This document shows positions 51,221-59,923 of a DNA stretch of 64,000 nt, piece by piece; the stretch's first letter is position 1, and each line of letters starts with the position of its first letter. Under the pieces are notes generated by a model, which saw nothing but the letters and a program-made list of their open reading frames with translations, was not told the origin of the DNA and searched no databases. Made by a program: the position numbers and the translations under genes. Source of the DNA: Balneolaceae bacterium (GTDB lineage Bacteria > Bacteroidota > Rhodothermia > Balneolales > Balneolaceae); NCBI GenBank assembly GCA_034521445.1, contig JAXHMM010000006.1, forward strand, positions 62,001 to 126,000, read 5' to 3'.

Positions 51221-53467
51221 ATGATGCTGAGCAAACCCCGTCTGTCAATCATACTCTGCTTTTCCGGCGAGCAGGATGTTATTGAACCCACCCTCAACAC
51301 CCTCTACGGGCTGAAGGAGGTGCCCTTTGAACTCTTCCTGGTAGACGACCGCCACACCGAGGAGAGCCGACAGGTTATACAGTCGCTGCTGGATTTTCAC
51401 GGCCACGAGCAAACCTACTACTACGAGCATCCCGCTTTCGGAGGGAGGGGTCTGCGGATCAGTGAAGTGCTGCCACAATGCAACACACCGTATATCTGGT
51501 GTCCGGAGTCGGCGGGGGAGATTGACGGGGAGGCCCTGATGGAGAGCCTGGACCTGCTGGAGCAGCAGAAGCTGGCTTTCCTCACCTCCGCCTCCCTGCC
51601 CGACAGCACAGATGGATGGCTGGAGCTGGCCGGCCGCGATCAGTGGCCCGAGGACGGCCATTTTCTCTGGAACTTCGATGTCATCGACGCCGCCAGCCGT
51701 TTTTTCAACCCGGAGGCGCGCCACTACCCCGGACTGGGCCTGGCCGCGCGCCTTCAGCCCACCTACGCGGCGGCATTGGTGGATCCCTTTCAGCAACCCT
51801 GTGAACAGGCAAAGCGCGAACCCCTCACGCCCTCCGTACGCCGGGAACTGCTGGGCGTGCTGATGAAACGCTACGACGCTGACGGCGCTGACCGCAAGCG
51901 TCTCTACGAACGCTACGAAGAGTATACGCGCGAGGGGGTGGAGTACCCGGGCCTGGAAGGCGACCTGCTGGTGGAAGCCAAGAATCTGAAAGAGGCGGGA
52001 CGCTTTAGCGGCGCCATGGAGCTGGTAGAGCATGTGCTCAAGCGCAACCCGGACCACTCGGCCGCCAAGAAGCTTAAAATGGAGATCCTCGAAAAGCGAA
52101 GGCGCTTCGTGGAGGCCTCCGAAATCAAGCACGAGCTGGAGTGGCGGTCTACGCAGACCCGGCGGCGCACCGCCCCCGGCGAGTTCAAGACCAGTGTCAT
52201 CATCCCCACCACCGCCCACGGTAAACCCGCCCTCGAGCACTGTCTGCTCAATCTCTCCAACCACTGCGACAGCGCTGCAACCGAACTCATCGTCGTCGAT
52301 AACGCCAGCCTGGACAATACCCACGACTACCTGGAGGAACTGAAAGAGAAGAACTTCCTCAACTGCAAGGTGATCACTAACAGCCAGAACATGGGCTTTG
52401 CGGCCTCGGTCAACCAGGGACTCAAGCGCGCAGGCGGGACCTACGCCTGCATCCTGCACAACGACGTGGAGATCAAGGGACCCGTGATCCGGCAGCTGGA
52501 AAACTACCTTGACGAAAATCCCGACTACGGCATGGTGGGTCCCCTTGCCAACAAGACCCTCTACCCCGAACAGGCCACAAGAGCCTGGGAAGAGCCCAAG
52601 GGACTCCAGCCCACCGAGATTCTCGACAGCTTCTGCATGATGATGCGCACGGGCATGGGCGTGGAGATGGACGAGTCCTTCGAGCTGGCTTTCTTCGAGG
52701 ACTTCGACCTATGCTTTCAGATTCGTGACAAGGGCTACCGGGTGGGACTGGCCACCGACGTGTCGGTGACGCACTACCTGGGCACCACCACCTTCGCGCT
52801 GGACCTAGACATCGACAGTCCCCAGTACTACAAGAACGTGGCCTTTTTCAACGAAAAGTGGGACATCGACGTCTATTCGGAGGAGAAGTTGCGCGCCATG
52901 GGCACTTTCGACCAGCTTTTGGCCCTGGACGAGCTGGTGAATCCCCTCTTCCCCGAACCCTCCCTGCAGGCCTGGTACAAGGAGATCTTTACCGACGAGC
53001 TTCGCACGGAGATTATGAATACCGACCTCGACCCCGAGACCCTCTGCACGCTGGTGCACCTGTTCATGGTGATGGACGAGCGCGAGGTGATGCGCCGCCT
53101 GGAGGACCGCCTCGACAAGGTGGAAATCTCCGCTTCGCTCATCTACGACCTGGTACGCTACTACTTCGACAAGAACATCTTCTCACGCTGCCTGCACTAC
53201 CTGAACCGACTGGAACCCGGCAAGGAGTCCTTCCAGTCGGAGCTCTACCGCCTGGCCATCGCCGTGGAGGAGAAGGAGCTGGAGTCGGCCGTCCCCCGGC
53301 TGCGCGATCTGCTCGATAGAGCCCCTTCCAACCCCTATCTCTACAAGCTGGCAGGCGAAATCTACGAATTCGAGGGCGACACCGAGGAGGCCGAATCCTT
53401 CTACCGGATCGCCGCACAGATCAATCCCTTTCTCTTTTCCGACGCCGGCAGCGAGGTACGCAGCTGA
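51221..53467 (+). CDS. Two-domain glycosyltransferase family 2 protein with TPR regions
   Basis: The 748-residue protein has an N-terminal degenerate GT2 fold (SIILCFSGEQDVIEPTLNTLYGLKEVPFELFLVDDRH). It is followed by a helical TPR-like middle (EAGRFSGAMELVEHVLKRNPDHSAAKKLKMEILEKRRRFVEA). A second, canonical GT2 domain lies at about 325-560 with SVIIPTT, ELIVVDNASLDNT, NMGFAASVNQG, LHNDVE and ELAFFEDFDLCFQIRDKG. The C-terminal ~150 residues are again TPR-like. It probably transfers a sugar to a surface polymer or glycoprotein; the TPRs may gather partners. It stands alone and starts at the first of two Met codons. Confidence 0.85.
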   Translation: MMLSKPRLSIILCFSGEQDVIEPTLNTLYGLKEVPFELFLVDDRHTEESRQVIQSLLDFHGHEQTYYYEHPAFGGRGLRISEVLPQCNTPYIWCPESAGEIDGEALMESLDLLEQQKLAFLTSASLPDSTDGWLELAGRDQWPEDGHFLWNFDVIDAASRFFNPEARHYPGLGLAARLQPTYAAALVDPFQQPCEQAKREPLTPSVRRELLGVLMKRYDADGADRKRLYERYEEYTREGVEYPGLEGDLLVEAKNLKEAGRFSGAMELVEHVLKRNPDHSAAKKLKMEILEKRRRFVEASEIKHELEWRSTQTRRRTAPGEFKTSVIIPTTAHGKPALEHCLLNLSNHCDSAATELIVVDNASLDNTHDYLEELKEKNFLNCKVITNSQNMGFAASVNQGLKRAGGTYACILHNDVEIKGPVIRQLENYLDENPDYGMVGPLANKTLYPEQATRAWEEPKGLQPTEILDSFCMMMRTGMGVEMDESFELAFFEDFDLCFQIRDKGYRVGLATDVSVTHYLGTTTFALDLDIDSPQYYKNVAFFNEKWDIDVYSEEKLRAMGTFDQLLALDELVNPLFPEPSLQAWYKEIFTDELRTEIMNTDLDPETLCTLVHLFMVMDEREVMRRLEDRLDKVEISASLIYDLVRYYFDKNIFSRCLHYLNRLEPGKESFQSELYRLAIAVEEKELESAVPRLRDLLDRAPSNPYLYKLAGEIYEFEGDTEEAESFYRIAAQINPFLFSDAGSEVRS

Positions 53468-53538
53468 GGCGCACGCCTGCGGCACGATGCGCGGCCCATG
53501 TCTGTTATGAAGGCCACCATGCAAGCTACAACCGCCTC

Positions 53539-54384
53539 ATGCCCACACCCTCCGAAATAAAATCGCTGGTCTCCCTGCTGGAAGATCCCGACCCCTACGT
53601 GCAGTCGGAGGTCAGAAGCCGGCTCTTCGAGCTGGGCGAACAGGCCGTGCCCCTGCTGGACCAGCAGAAAAACGAGGTGCGGGACCCGTCCGAGAAGGAA
53701 CACATCAACGAAATCATCCGCTGGATCACCTTCGGCAGCCTGGAGGAGGATTTCGTGGAGCTGCTGCAGCTGGGCATCGACAGCCCCTCCCGGCTGGAGG
53801 ATGCCGCCTTCACCCTCTGCCGCTTTCACAACCCCACCCTCCGGGAGCGGGAGTACGTCAAGAAGCTCGACCGCTTTGCCGACTTGGTGGAGAACCGCAT
53901 ACGCTACAGCCTGAGCGAAACCCAGAAAATGCACAAGCTGCTCGACTTCGTCTTCGACGACCTGGGCTTCCAGGGCAGCACGGACGACTATTACCATCCC
54001 GAGAACTCTTACCTGAACCGGGTCATCGACCGCCGCCAGGGCCTCCCCATCTCCCTGGGCCTGATTGTGCTTTTCCTGGCGCGCCGACTGGAGCTTCCCT
54101 TTTACGGGGTGAACATGCCCATTCATTTCATGCTCAAGTTCCGCGGCGAAAAGGACGAGTTGCTGATCGACCCCTTCGACCGGGGCAAGGTGGTTACCTA
54201 CAACCAGTGCTACTACTTCCTCAAGCAGAACGGCCTGGATCCCCGCAGCGAGCACTTCGAGACAGCCGGCGAGCGCGAGATCCTGGCGCGCTGCATCCGT
54301 AACCTGGTGCACAGCTACTCCCGCCGGGAGGAAGAGGAAAAGGCCGGCCAGCTTAAGCAGCTCCTGAAGATGGTCAGCAACTGA
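53539..54384 (+). CDS. SirB1/transglutaminase-like protein
   Basis: The 281-residue product has the SirB1-type core RRQGLPISLGLIVLFLARRLELPFYGVNMPIHFMLKF...LLIDPFDRG at about residues 170-215. It is preceded by HEAT-like helices (LEDPDPYVQSEVRSRLFELGEQAVPLLDQQ). The catalytic Cys of true transglutaminases is not present; Ser or Leu stand in its place, as in the SirB1 family in general. Function is not established, so I give none. A C-terminal TPR-like helix pair lies near RCIRNLVHSYSRREEEEKAGQLKQLL. Confidence 0.82.
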   Translation: MPTPSEIKSLVSLLEDPDPYVQSEVRSRLFELGEQAVPLLDQQKNEVRDPSEKEHINEIIRWITFGSLEEDFVELLQLGIDSPSRLEDAAFTLCRFHNPTLREREYVKKLDRFADLVENRIRYSLSETQKMHKLLDFVFDDLGFQGSTDDYYHPENSYLNRVIDRRQGLPISLGLIVLFLARRLELPFYGVNMPIHFMLKFRGEKDELLIDPFDRGKVVTYNQCYYFLKQNGLDPRSEHFETAGEREILARCIRNLVHSYSRREEEEKAGQLKQLLKMVSN

Positions 54385-54477
54385 ACGTGCGGCGGCCGTA
54401 GGTTTTCGGAAGGATGCCGGAACACGTATATTGGTCAGCCGTACCACTCCCCTGAAATTTCACGCAGCGCTACCCTA

Positions 54478-55716
54478 ATGAAGTTATCTGTACGCTCCGA
54501 ATCCGGCCTCCTGCAAAGTGTCATCGTGCACACCCCCGGCCGGGAGGTCTCCCTCGTCAACCCCGAAATGAAGGACGAGCTGCTCTTCGACGACATTATC
54601 TTCGAGGAGGACGCCCGCCAGGAGCACGAGGGCATGCTGGAGGTGCTGCGGGCCGCCATGCCTTCGGACGGCGCCATCTACCAGATCACCGACCTGATCC
54701 GCGAGAGTTTTGAGAAGGAGGAAGCCCGCGAACATTTCATCCGCAAACTGGTGGACCGCCATCCCGAGGAGAATATCCACACGGTGGAGGACGAGCTGCA
54801 CCGGCTGGACCCGGCCGAGTTGCTGCAGTTTGTAGTGGAGGGACACACCCCCGGGCTTCACAATTTCACGCTCTATCCCACGCCCAACCTGGTCTTCACC
54901 CGCGACCTGGCGGCCATGGTGGGCGACGCCATCCTGCTCTCCCGCCCCGCCATGCAGGCGCGCCTGCGCGAAGCCCTCATGATGGAGGCTGTGATCCAGT
55001 TCCACCCCCTCTTCGCCGAAACCCGCAGCCGCTGCATCACCATCGCCGACGGGACCTCCATCGAGGGCGGCGACGTGCTGGTGGCTTCCGATCGCGTGGT
55101 ACTCATCGGCATGAGCGAGCGTACCTCTTTCAGCGGACTGATGCGCGCCGCCGAGCGCCTGCTGGAGACCTCCGTGGAGCACGTGCTGGCGGTGGATATT
55201 CCCAAGCAGCGCGCCTCCATGCACCTGGATACCATTTTTACTTTTGCCGCCCCCGGCGAGTGCCTGGTTTTCGCTCCCGCTATCACCGAACGCCGCAACA
55301 ACGTCATCGACCTGAGCCGCACGGGCGGACAGGTGACGGCCCGCACCATGCCCTCCCTGAAGGAAGCCATGGAGGAACTGCTGGAGCGGGAGTTCACCTT
55401 CATGAACTGCGGTGGAAGCGACCGTACCGACCAGTTCCGCGAGCAGTGGACCGACGGCGCCAACGTCTTTGCCGTAGCCCCGGGCGTGGTGGTGGGTTAC
55501 GAAAGGAACCACCACACCTTCCGGGAGCTGCAGAACCACGGCTACCGGCTTATGAACCAGCACGAATTCATCGAGCGCTACCGCGACGCCGACCTGCCTG
55601 AGAACGTGGGAGAAGGCGACGAGAAGGTGGCCGTGAGTTTTGTGGGACACGAGCTGTGCCGGGGACGCGGGGGCGCGCGCTGCATGACCATGCCAATCGC
55701 AAGAAAAAACGGATAG
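54478..55716 (+). CDS. arcA: Arginine deiminase
   Basis: The 412-residue enzyme has the arginine deiminase signatures FTRDLAAMVGD, EGGDVLVASDRVVLIG, HLDTIFTF, MNCGGSDRTDQFREQWTDGANVFA and the catalytic Cys402 in ARCMTMPIARKNG. It hydrolyses arginine to citrulline and ammonia, a step in arginine fermentation or acid resistance. No carbamate kinase, ornithine carbamoyltransferase or antiporter lies nearby, so the usual arc operon is absent here. The gene has a TATATTGG box about 44 bp upstream. The next gene starts 4 bp after its stop. Confidence 0.93.
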   Translation: MKLSVRSESGLLQSVIVHTPGREVSLVNPEMKDELLFDDIIFEEDARQEHEGMLEVLRAAMPSDGAIYQITDLIRESFEKEEAREHFIRKLVDRHPEENIHTVEDELHRLDPAELLQFVVEGHTPGLHNFTLYPTPNLVFTRDLAAMVGDAILLSRPAMQARLREALMMEAVIQFHPLFAETRSRCITIADGTSIEGGDVLVASDRVVLIGMSERTSFSGLMRAAERLLETSVEHVLAVDIPKQRASMHLDTIFTFAAPGECLVFAPAITERRNNVIDLSRTGGQVTARTMPSLKEAMEELLEREFTFMNCGGSDRTDQFREQWTDGANVFAVAPGVVVGYERNHHTFRELQNHGYRLMNQHEFIERYRDADLPENVGEGDEKVAVSFVGHELCRGRGGARCMTMPIARKNG

Positions 55717-55720
55717 TGGA

Positions 55721-57046
55721 TTGAACGAAGACAACGGAAGTCAGAACGATGAAATCGGCACCGGAGGGGACCGCGACCATTCCGACGCCTCCCCCAGACC
55801 CGGGCGGCGGGCCCGCAACCTGGCCCGCTGGGATTCGACGGTGCTCGACGCCGATGGCGAAGAGGATGGCGACACGGGCGGAGCGGGGGACTACGACCTC
55901 AAGACCGTCGCCAAACACCTGGGACTGTTCCTGGCCACCGTGGCCACTGTGGCCCTGACCGGGGCCAGCTTTGTGGGCTTCAACGCCAGCCTCTTTCCAC
56001 TGGTCATGCCTTCATGGCCCGATTTTATGCGGGGACTGCTCTTCGCCGCGCTGCTGCTGGCCTTCCTGGGCGTGCATGAATTCGGTCATTTCTTTGCCGC
56101 CATGAAGCACAAGGTGCGGGTGAGCCTCCCCTATTTTATTCCCATTCCCCTGGGCATCGGCACCCTGGGTGCGGTCATACGCATCAAGGAGCGCATCCGC
56201 GACACCCGCAAGATGTTCGACGTAGGCGTGGCGGGTCCCCTGGCCGGGCTGGTCGTCTCCCTGGCGGTACTGCTCATTGGCTTCGCCACCCTTCCCGATC
56301 CCTCCTACATCCAGAACTTTGAAGGCCACGAGGCCGTCAAAAACTATGTGGCCCAAAACGGGGTTTTTCCCGAAACCCCGCCTGAGCCCGCCTCGGAGGA
56401 GAGCGGCGGACAGGGTACCCTCATGATGGGGGAGACCCTGCTCTACAGTTTCCTGGCGAGTTTCTTCGAGAACGTACCCCCCATGTACGAGATGTATCAT
56501 TATCCTTTCCTCTTCGCAGGCTGGCTGGGACTCTTTTTCACCGCCCTCAACCTGATGCCGGTGGGTCAGCTGGACGGGGGACACATTCTCTATTCGTTGA
56601 TCGGCTTCCGGCGTCACCGCACGGTGGCCCGCTACACCTTCGCGGCCCTCACCATCCTGGCCGGCATTGAGGCGGTGCCCTTTATCCACCAGTCGCTGGG
56701 AGACTGGGACACCTCCGTGGGATCGCTGAGCTGGCTGCTCTGGGCAGGAGGACTCTACCTGCTGCTGAGGCGCGCCTTCCATGGCGACCACCGCTGGGTG
56801 GCTCCGCTGCTGGCCCTCTCACTGGTCGCCTCCGCCGCCTGGCTCTACGGCTGGGTGGGACACTTCGACACCCAGCACTCCCTCATCTGGGTCTTCTGGT
56901 GCGCCTTCATCGCCTACTTCGTGGGCATCGAGCACCCTCCCGTACAGTACGAACGACACCTCGACCCCGTCCGGCGGCGGCTGGGCTGGTTCAGCATGGG
57001 AGTTTTCCTGCTCTGCATCAGTCCCACCCCCCTCTACTTCGTCTAG
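55721..57046 (+). CDS. Site-2 protease family (M50) intramembrane metalloprotease, TTG start
   Basis: A 441-residue membrane protein with zinc-site HEFGH (119-123) in GVHEFGHFFAAMKHKV and Asp285 in NLMPVGQLDGGH, the M50 pair. Several helices, a long charged N-terminus (residues 1-65) and C-terminal helices near TLILAGIEAVPF and AWLYGWVGHF are visible. No ATG precedes the core, so the TTG at 55721 is the most plausible start, 4 bp after the arginine deiminase stop. It is expected to cleave transmembrane regulators or signal peptides inside the membrane. There is no PDZ domain, so it resembles the EGY1/YwhC group more than RseP. Confidence 0.86.
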   Translation: MNEDNGSQNDEIGTGGDRDHSDASPRPGRRARNLARWDSTVLDADGEEDGDTGGAGDYDLKTVAKHLGLFLATVATVALTGASFVGFNASLFPLVMPSWPDFMRGLLFAALLLAFLGVHEFGHFFAAMKHKVRVSLPYFIPIPLGIGTLGAVIRIKERIRDTRKMFDVGVAGPLAGLVVSLAVLLIGFATLPDPSYIQNFEGHEAVKNYVAQNGVFPETPPEPASEESGGQGTLMMGETLLYSFLASFFENVPPMYEMYHYPFLFAGWLGLFFTALNLMPVGQLDGGHILYSLIGFRRHRTVARYTFAALTILAGIEAVPFIHQSLGDWDTSVGSLSWLLWAGGLYLLLRRAFHGDHRWVAPLLALSLVASAAWLYGWVGHFDTQHSLIWVFWCAFIAYFVGIEHPPVQYERHLDPVRRRLGWFSMGVFLLCISPTPLYFV

Positions 57047-57150
57047 GAGGGGAGCTCGGAACCTTCCGCAGCTCTCGCTTGTATGATGAATCGGGCAACC
57101 ACTATTTGTATATTCCGCATCGTCGAACAAAAAATCCAAGATCCCTTTTC

Positions 57151-57570
57151 ATGCGCACCTTAACCGTCATACTTCTCGGCGCCTTGCTTGCCGGCTGCTC
57201 CGGCACCGGCACGCAGGACGTTGAGCAGCAGGTGAACCAGTATATTGCAGAGGACCAGTATGAGCAGGCCCTGGAGCTGCTGGGCCGCACCGATTCCACA
57301 GAGACCGACGCCGACCTTTCCACCCTCCGCGAGAAAACGCACCTGAACTACGGAATCTACCTGGAGTACCGGGGACCCGAGGAGCAATCCATGCGCGACC
57401 GCATGACCACGGCCCTGGAGCAGTTCATCGAAGTGCTGCGTATCAACCCGGCCAACCAGAAAGCCATCTCCGAGGTGGAGCAGATCATGGGCATCTACGA
57501 TACCATGCCCGACCGGGGTCCGGGGGAGGAGATTCTCTCCGACCTGCGTGAACTGGGATTTGACTACTGA
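57151..57570 (+). CDS. Small lipoprotein with helical repeats
   Basis: The ATG at 57151 (MRTLTVILLGALLAGCSG) opens a clear lipoprotein signal with lipobox LAGC. The remaining 120 residues are helical with TPR-like features: VNQYIAEDQYEQALELLGR and ALEQFIEVLRINPANQKAISEVEQ. It likely sits in the outer or inner membrane and binds a partner by its helices. A TATATTCCG box lies 42 bp upstream. SmpB follows after 14 bp, so both may be one transcript. Confidence 0.78.
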   Translation: MRTLTVILLGALLAGCSGTGTQDVEQQVNQYIAEDQYEQALELLGRTDSTETDADLSTLREKTHLNYGIYLEYRGPEEQSMRDRMTTALEQFIEVLRINPANQKAISEVEQIMGIYDTMPDRGPGEEILSDLRELGFDY

Positions 57571-57584
57571 ATCCGACTGCGACC

Positions 57585-58052
57585 ATGTCCAACGCCAACC
57601 CCACCATAGAAAACCGCAAGGCGCGCCACGAGTACCACGTCCACGAGACCTTCGAGGCGGGCATCGTACTGAAAGGCACCGAAGTGAAGTCGCTGCGCGA
57701 CGGCAAGGCCAGCCTCGGCGAAGCCTTCGCCTACATGCAGGACGGGGAGGTATGGCTGCGCGACATGTATATCAAGCCCTACAAGGAGGGCTCGTGGGCC
57801 AACCACGAGGAGCGGCGTCCTCGCAAGCTGCTGCTGAAAAAGCGGGAGATCGCCGAACTCGACAAGGCGGTCACCCGCAAGGGCTTTACCATTATCCCGT
57901 TGAAGCTCTACTTCAAGAACGGCTACGCCAAAATTCTGATCGGGATCGCGGAAGGAAAGAAGAAGTACGACAAACGGGAGGATATCAAGGAGCGGGACGT
58001 TAAGCGGGAGATTGATCGTAAAGTGAAAGGAAGCTACAAGATAAATCTCTAG
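57585..58052 (+). CDS. smpB: SsrA-binding protein
   Basis: The 155-residue protein has the SmpB core: NRKARHEYHVHETFEAGIVLKGTEVKSLRDGKASLGEAFA, then EEGSWANHE-like contacts and the basic tail EGKKKYDKREDIKERDVKREIDRK. It carries tmRNA to stalled ribosomes in trans-translation. The tail keeps KKYDKR, needed for decoding-centre contact. No tmRNA gene (ssrA) is visible in the window. Confidence 0.95.
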   Translation: MSNANPTIENRKARHEYHVHETFEAGIVLKGTEVKSLRDGKASLGEAFAYMQDGEVWLRDMYIKPYKEGSWANHEERRPRKLLLKKREIAELDKAVTRKGFTIIPLKLYFKNGYAKILIGIAEGKKKYDKREDIKERDVKREIDRKVKGSYKINL

Positions 58053-58065
58053 CACAACCCCTCCC

Positions 58066-58575
58066 ATGACCACCCGTACCGCCTGCCATACAACATTCCT
58101 TGCCCTGCTGTTACTGTGGGGCCTGCAGCCTGCGCCGGCTGTGGCCCAGGAGGAGCCCGAAATGAACATCGTTGAGATTGTGGAGAACACCCCGCGGCTT
58201 TCGGTGCTCAACCGGGTGCTGCAGGCCAGCGGCATGAAAGACAGTCTGCGCACCGGCGGTCCGTACACCATGTTCCTGCCCGTCAATGAGGCCTTCTACG
58301 AGCTGCCCTATGCCGAGCGCAGCTTGTTGTGGGACACCTCCAACCGCGCACGCATCCGCCGCATTCTCAGCAATCATATACTCGACCGACGGATGACCTC
58401 CGAAGAGATGGCGGCCCGCAGCAACATACCCTCCCGGCTGGAAGACCTGCCCGTCGACACCACCGGCAACTTGATACAAGTAAAAGGCGCCAACATCCTG
58501 CAGCCTGATGTGGAAGCCGTCAACGGGATGGTTCATGTGATTGACGCCATCCTGATGCCCTCCTATGTGGAGTAG
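58066..58575 (+). CDS. Secreted fasciclin (FAS1)-domain protein
   Basis: The 169-residue product has a signal peptide (residues 9-28, ending AVAQ). One FAS1 domain follows, with PRLSVLNRVLQASGMKDSL, GPYTMFLPVNEAFYELP, RIRRILSNHILDRRM and GNLIQVKGANILQPDVEAVNGMVHVIDAIL. FAS1 modules mediate adhesion; bacterial ones are secreted or surface bound. It follows smpB by 13 bp and might be in the same transcript, although the signal-peptide cargo is unrelated. Confidence 0.9.
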   Translation: MTTRTACHTTFLALLLLWGLQPAPAVAQEEPEMNIVEIVENTPRLSVLNRVLQASGMKDSLRTGGPYTMFLPVNEAFYELPYAERSLLWDTSNRARIRRILSNHILDRRMTSEEMAARSNIPSRLEDLPVDTTGNLIQVKGANILQPDVEAVNGMVHVIDAILMPSYVE

Positions 58576-58662
58576 CGTTGCGGTCCGGCCTTATAGAGAA
58601 AAGGCCACCCCCTCGCCTCCGTGGCGGGACGGAGACGAATCGAGGCAGCCTTTTCATGTAGA

Positions 58663-59086
58663 TCGGGGATGTCCTGTAAGCCGAATTCTGTCAAGGACAA
58701 TCATTTATCTGGGTTCCGGCTCGCACCGGAACTCAAGCGTTCCACCCGGCAGCATGGCGACGAGCGGCGCGCTGCCTGCGTGAACTTGCACCCCGTGAGG
58801 TTTACCCTGCCTCCGAACGTCGCCGCCGGAGCGGTGGGCTCTTACCCCACCTTTTCACCCTTACCCTTCGCTCTCCCGTCCCGGCTTCCGCCTGAGATGG
58901 GATGCAACCGCGTCGGGCGGTATGTTTTCTGTGGCACGGGCTTATCCCTTGTTCCCGCCTCGTCCCGAACGGATCGGTGTACGGGCGGGAATACGGAATA
59001 CTTCCTGTTGGGAAGCACGGTGCTCGTAGGTGTTCGGACTTTCCTCATCCCGACTTGGTCGGGACGCGATTGCCCGGACATCCGCC
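58663..59086 (-). ncRNA. rnpB: RNase P RNA (type A)
   Basis: The minus strand contains the universally conserved pieces in order. The 5' arm GGATGTCC (59083-59076) pairs with GGACATCC (58674-58667) as helix P1. GAGGAAAGTCCG follows near 59048, AGGGTGAAAAGGTGGGGTAA and AGAGCCCACC in the middle, and ACAGAATTCGGCTTACAGGA at the 3' end. It is the catalytic RNA that removes 5' leaders of pre-tRNAs. The approximate ends are set from P1 and may differ by a few bases. Confidence 0.93.
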
Positions 59087-59090
59087 TGTG

Positions 59091-59098
59091 ATAATATA
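59091..59098 (-). promoter_or_regulatory. Probable -7 element of rnpB
   Basis: TATATTAT on the minus strand ends about 5 bases before the P1 5' end, the right place for a -7 box. TTAGGTATTAGGTAT just upstream is a short direct repeat of unclear role. Confidence 0.5.
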
Positions 59099-59153
59099 CC
59101 TAATACCTAACACTTCCGCGGGGGCGGGACATTCGCCGGGCAGAAAGGGATCC

Positions 59154-59888
59154 TTACTCGGAAAGTTCTTCCTTTGCCTGTTCGAAGAAGGAGGGATCCA
59201 CCACGATACGGCCGCTGTTCTCGTCGATGATGATCTTGTTCTTGCGGCGCACCTCCACCTGCGTCTGGGGCGGCAGGGCCATGCCGAGCGCAGCGCCCTT
59301 CTCCATGGCCACCACGGCCAGCCCGTTGGTGAGGCCCTCGCGCAGGCGGTTGTAGCTGCGAAGGTAACGTTCGTCGATATTCTCCTCGATCTCCTCGCGC
59401 TTATTCAGGAGCTCCTGCTCCTCCGATTCGGTCTCGCCGACCACCTTGTTAAGGTTTTTCTGCTTCTCGTCGTGCAGCTTCTGGGTCTTGTCCAGCTCCT
59501 CCTGCGCCTCCTCGAGCTCGCCCTCGATCTCCTCCTGGCGCTTTTCGATCTCCTCACGACGGGACTCGGCGTTTTCAATAATCTGCTTCTGGGCGTCAAT
59601 CTCCTTGGTGAGGGCGTCGTATTCGCGGTTGTTGCGAACCGACATCTGCTGCTCCTCGTATTTCTCCATCTTGTTCTCGGCATCCTGCACTTCGAGCTCC
59701 AGATTGCTCAGCTCCACCTTCAGGTCGGTCTTCTCCTCCTCGAGCTGGCTGATCTTGGCCTCGTAGCGGTTGATGTCGGTCTCGATGTCCAGAATCTCTT
59801 CGGGAAGGTCACCGCGTAGCTGCTTGAGTTCGTCAATCCGGGTGTCAATATATTGCAGATTGGCTAGCTGCTGTAGTACTTCTTCCAT
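59154..59888 (-). CDS. Coiled-coil protein related to C4-type zinc-ribbon proteins, Cys-free
   Basis: The 244-residue protein is mostly coiled coil (residues 5-175, rich in Glu, Lys and Gln). It ends with the region that in homologues is a zinc ribbon. The expected Cys-x2-Cys pairs are absent: it reads EKGAALGMALPPQTQVEVRRKNKIIIDENSGRIVVD, with the conserved LPPQ-x-Q and GRI-x-V backbone but no cysteine. Zinc binding is therefore lost. The gene lies 35 bp downstream of the Nif3-like gene and on its strand, a common pairing for this family. Confidence 0.85.
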   Translation of the reverse strand: MEEVLQQLANLQYIDTRIDELKQLRGDLPEEILDIETDINRYEAKISQLEEEKTDLKVELSNLELEVQDAENKMEKYEEQQMSVRNNREYDALTKEIDAQKQIIENAESRREEIEKRQEEIEGELEEAQEELDKTQKLHDEKQKNLNKVVGETESEEQELLNKREEIEENIDERYLRSYNRLREGLTNGLAVVAMEKGAALGMALPPQTQVEVRRKNKIIIDENSGRIVVDPSFFEQAKEELSE

Positions 59889-59923
59889 GGGTCAGGCTGT
59901 GGTATGATTTATTCCTGCGTTGA

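Noticed and set aside
58930-58950. A TGGCACG string that looks like a sigma-54 -24 box
   Set aside because: It lies inside rnpB and has no TTG at the correct spacing, so it is chance.
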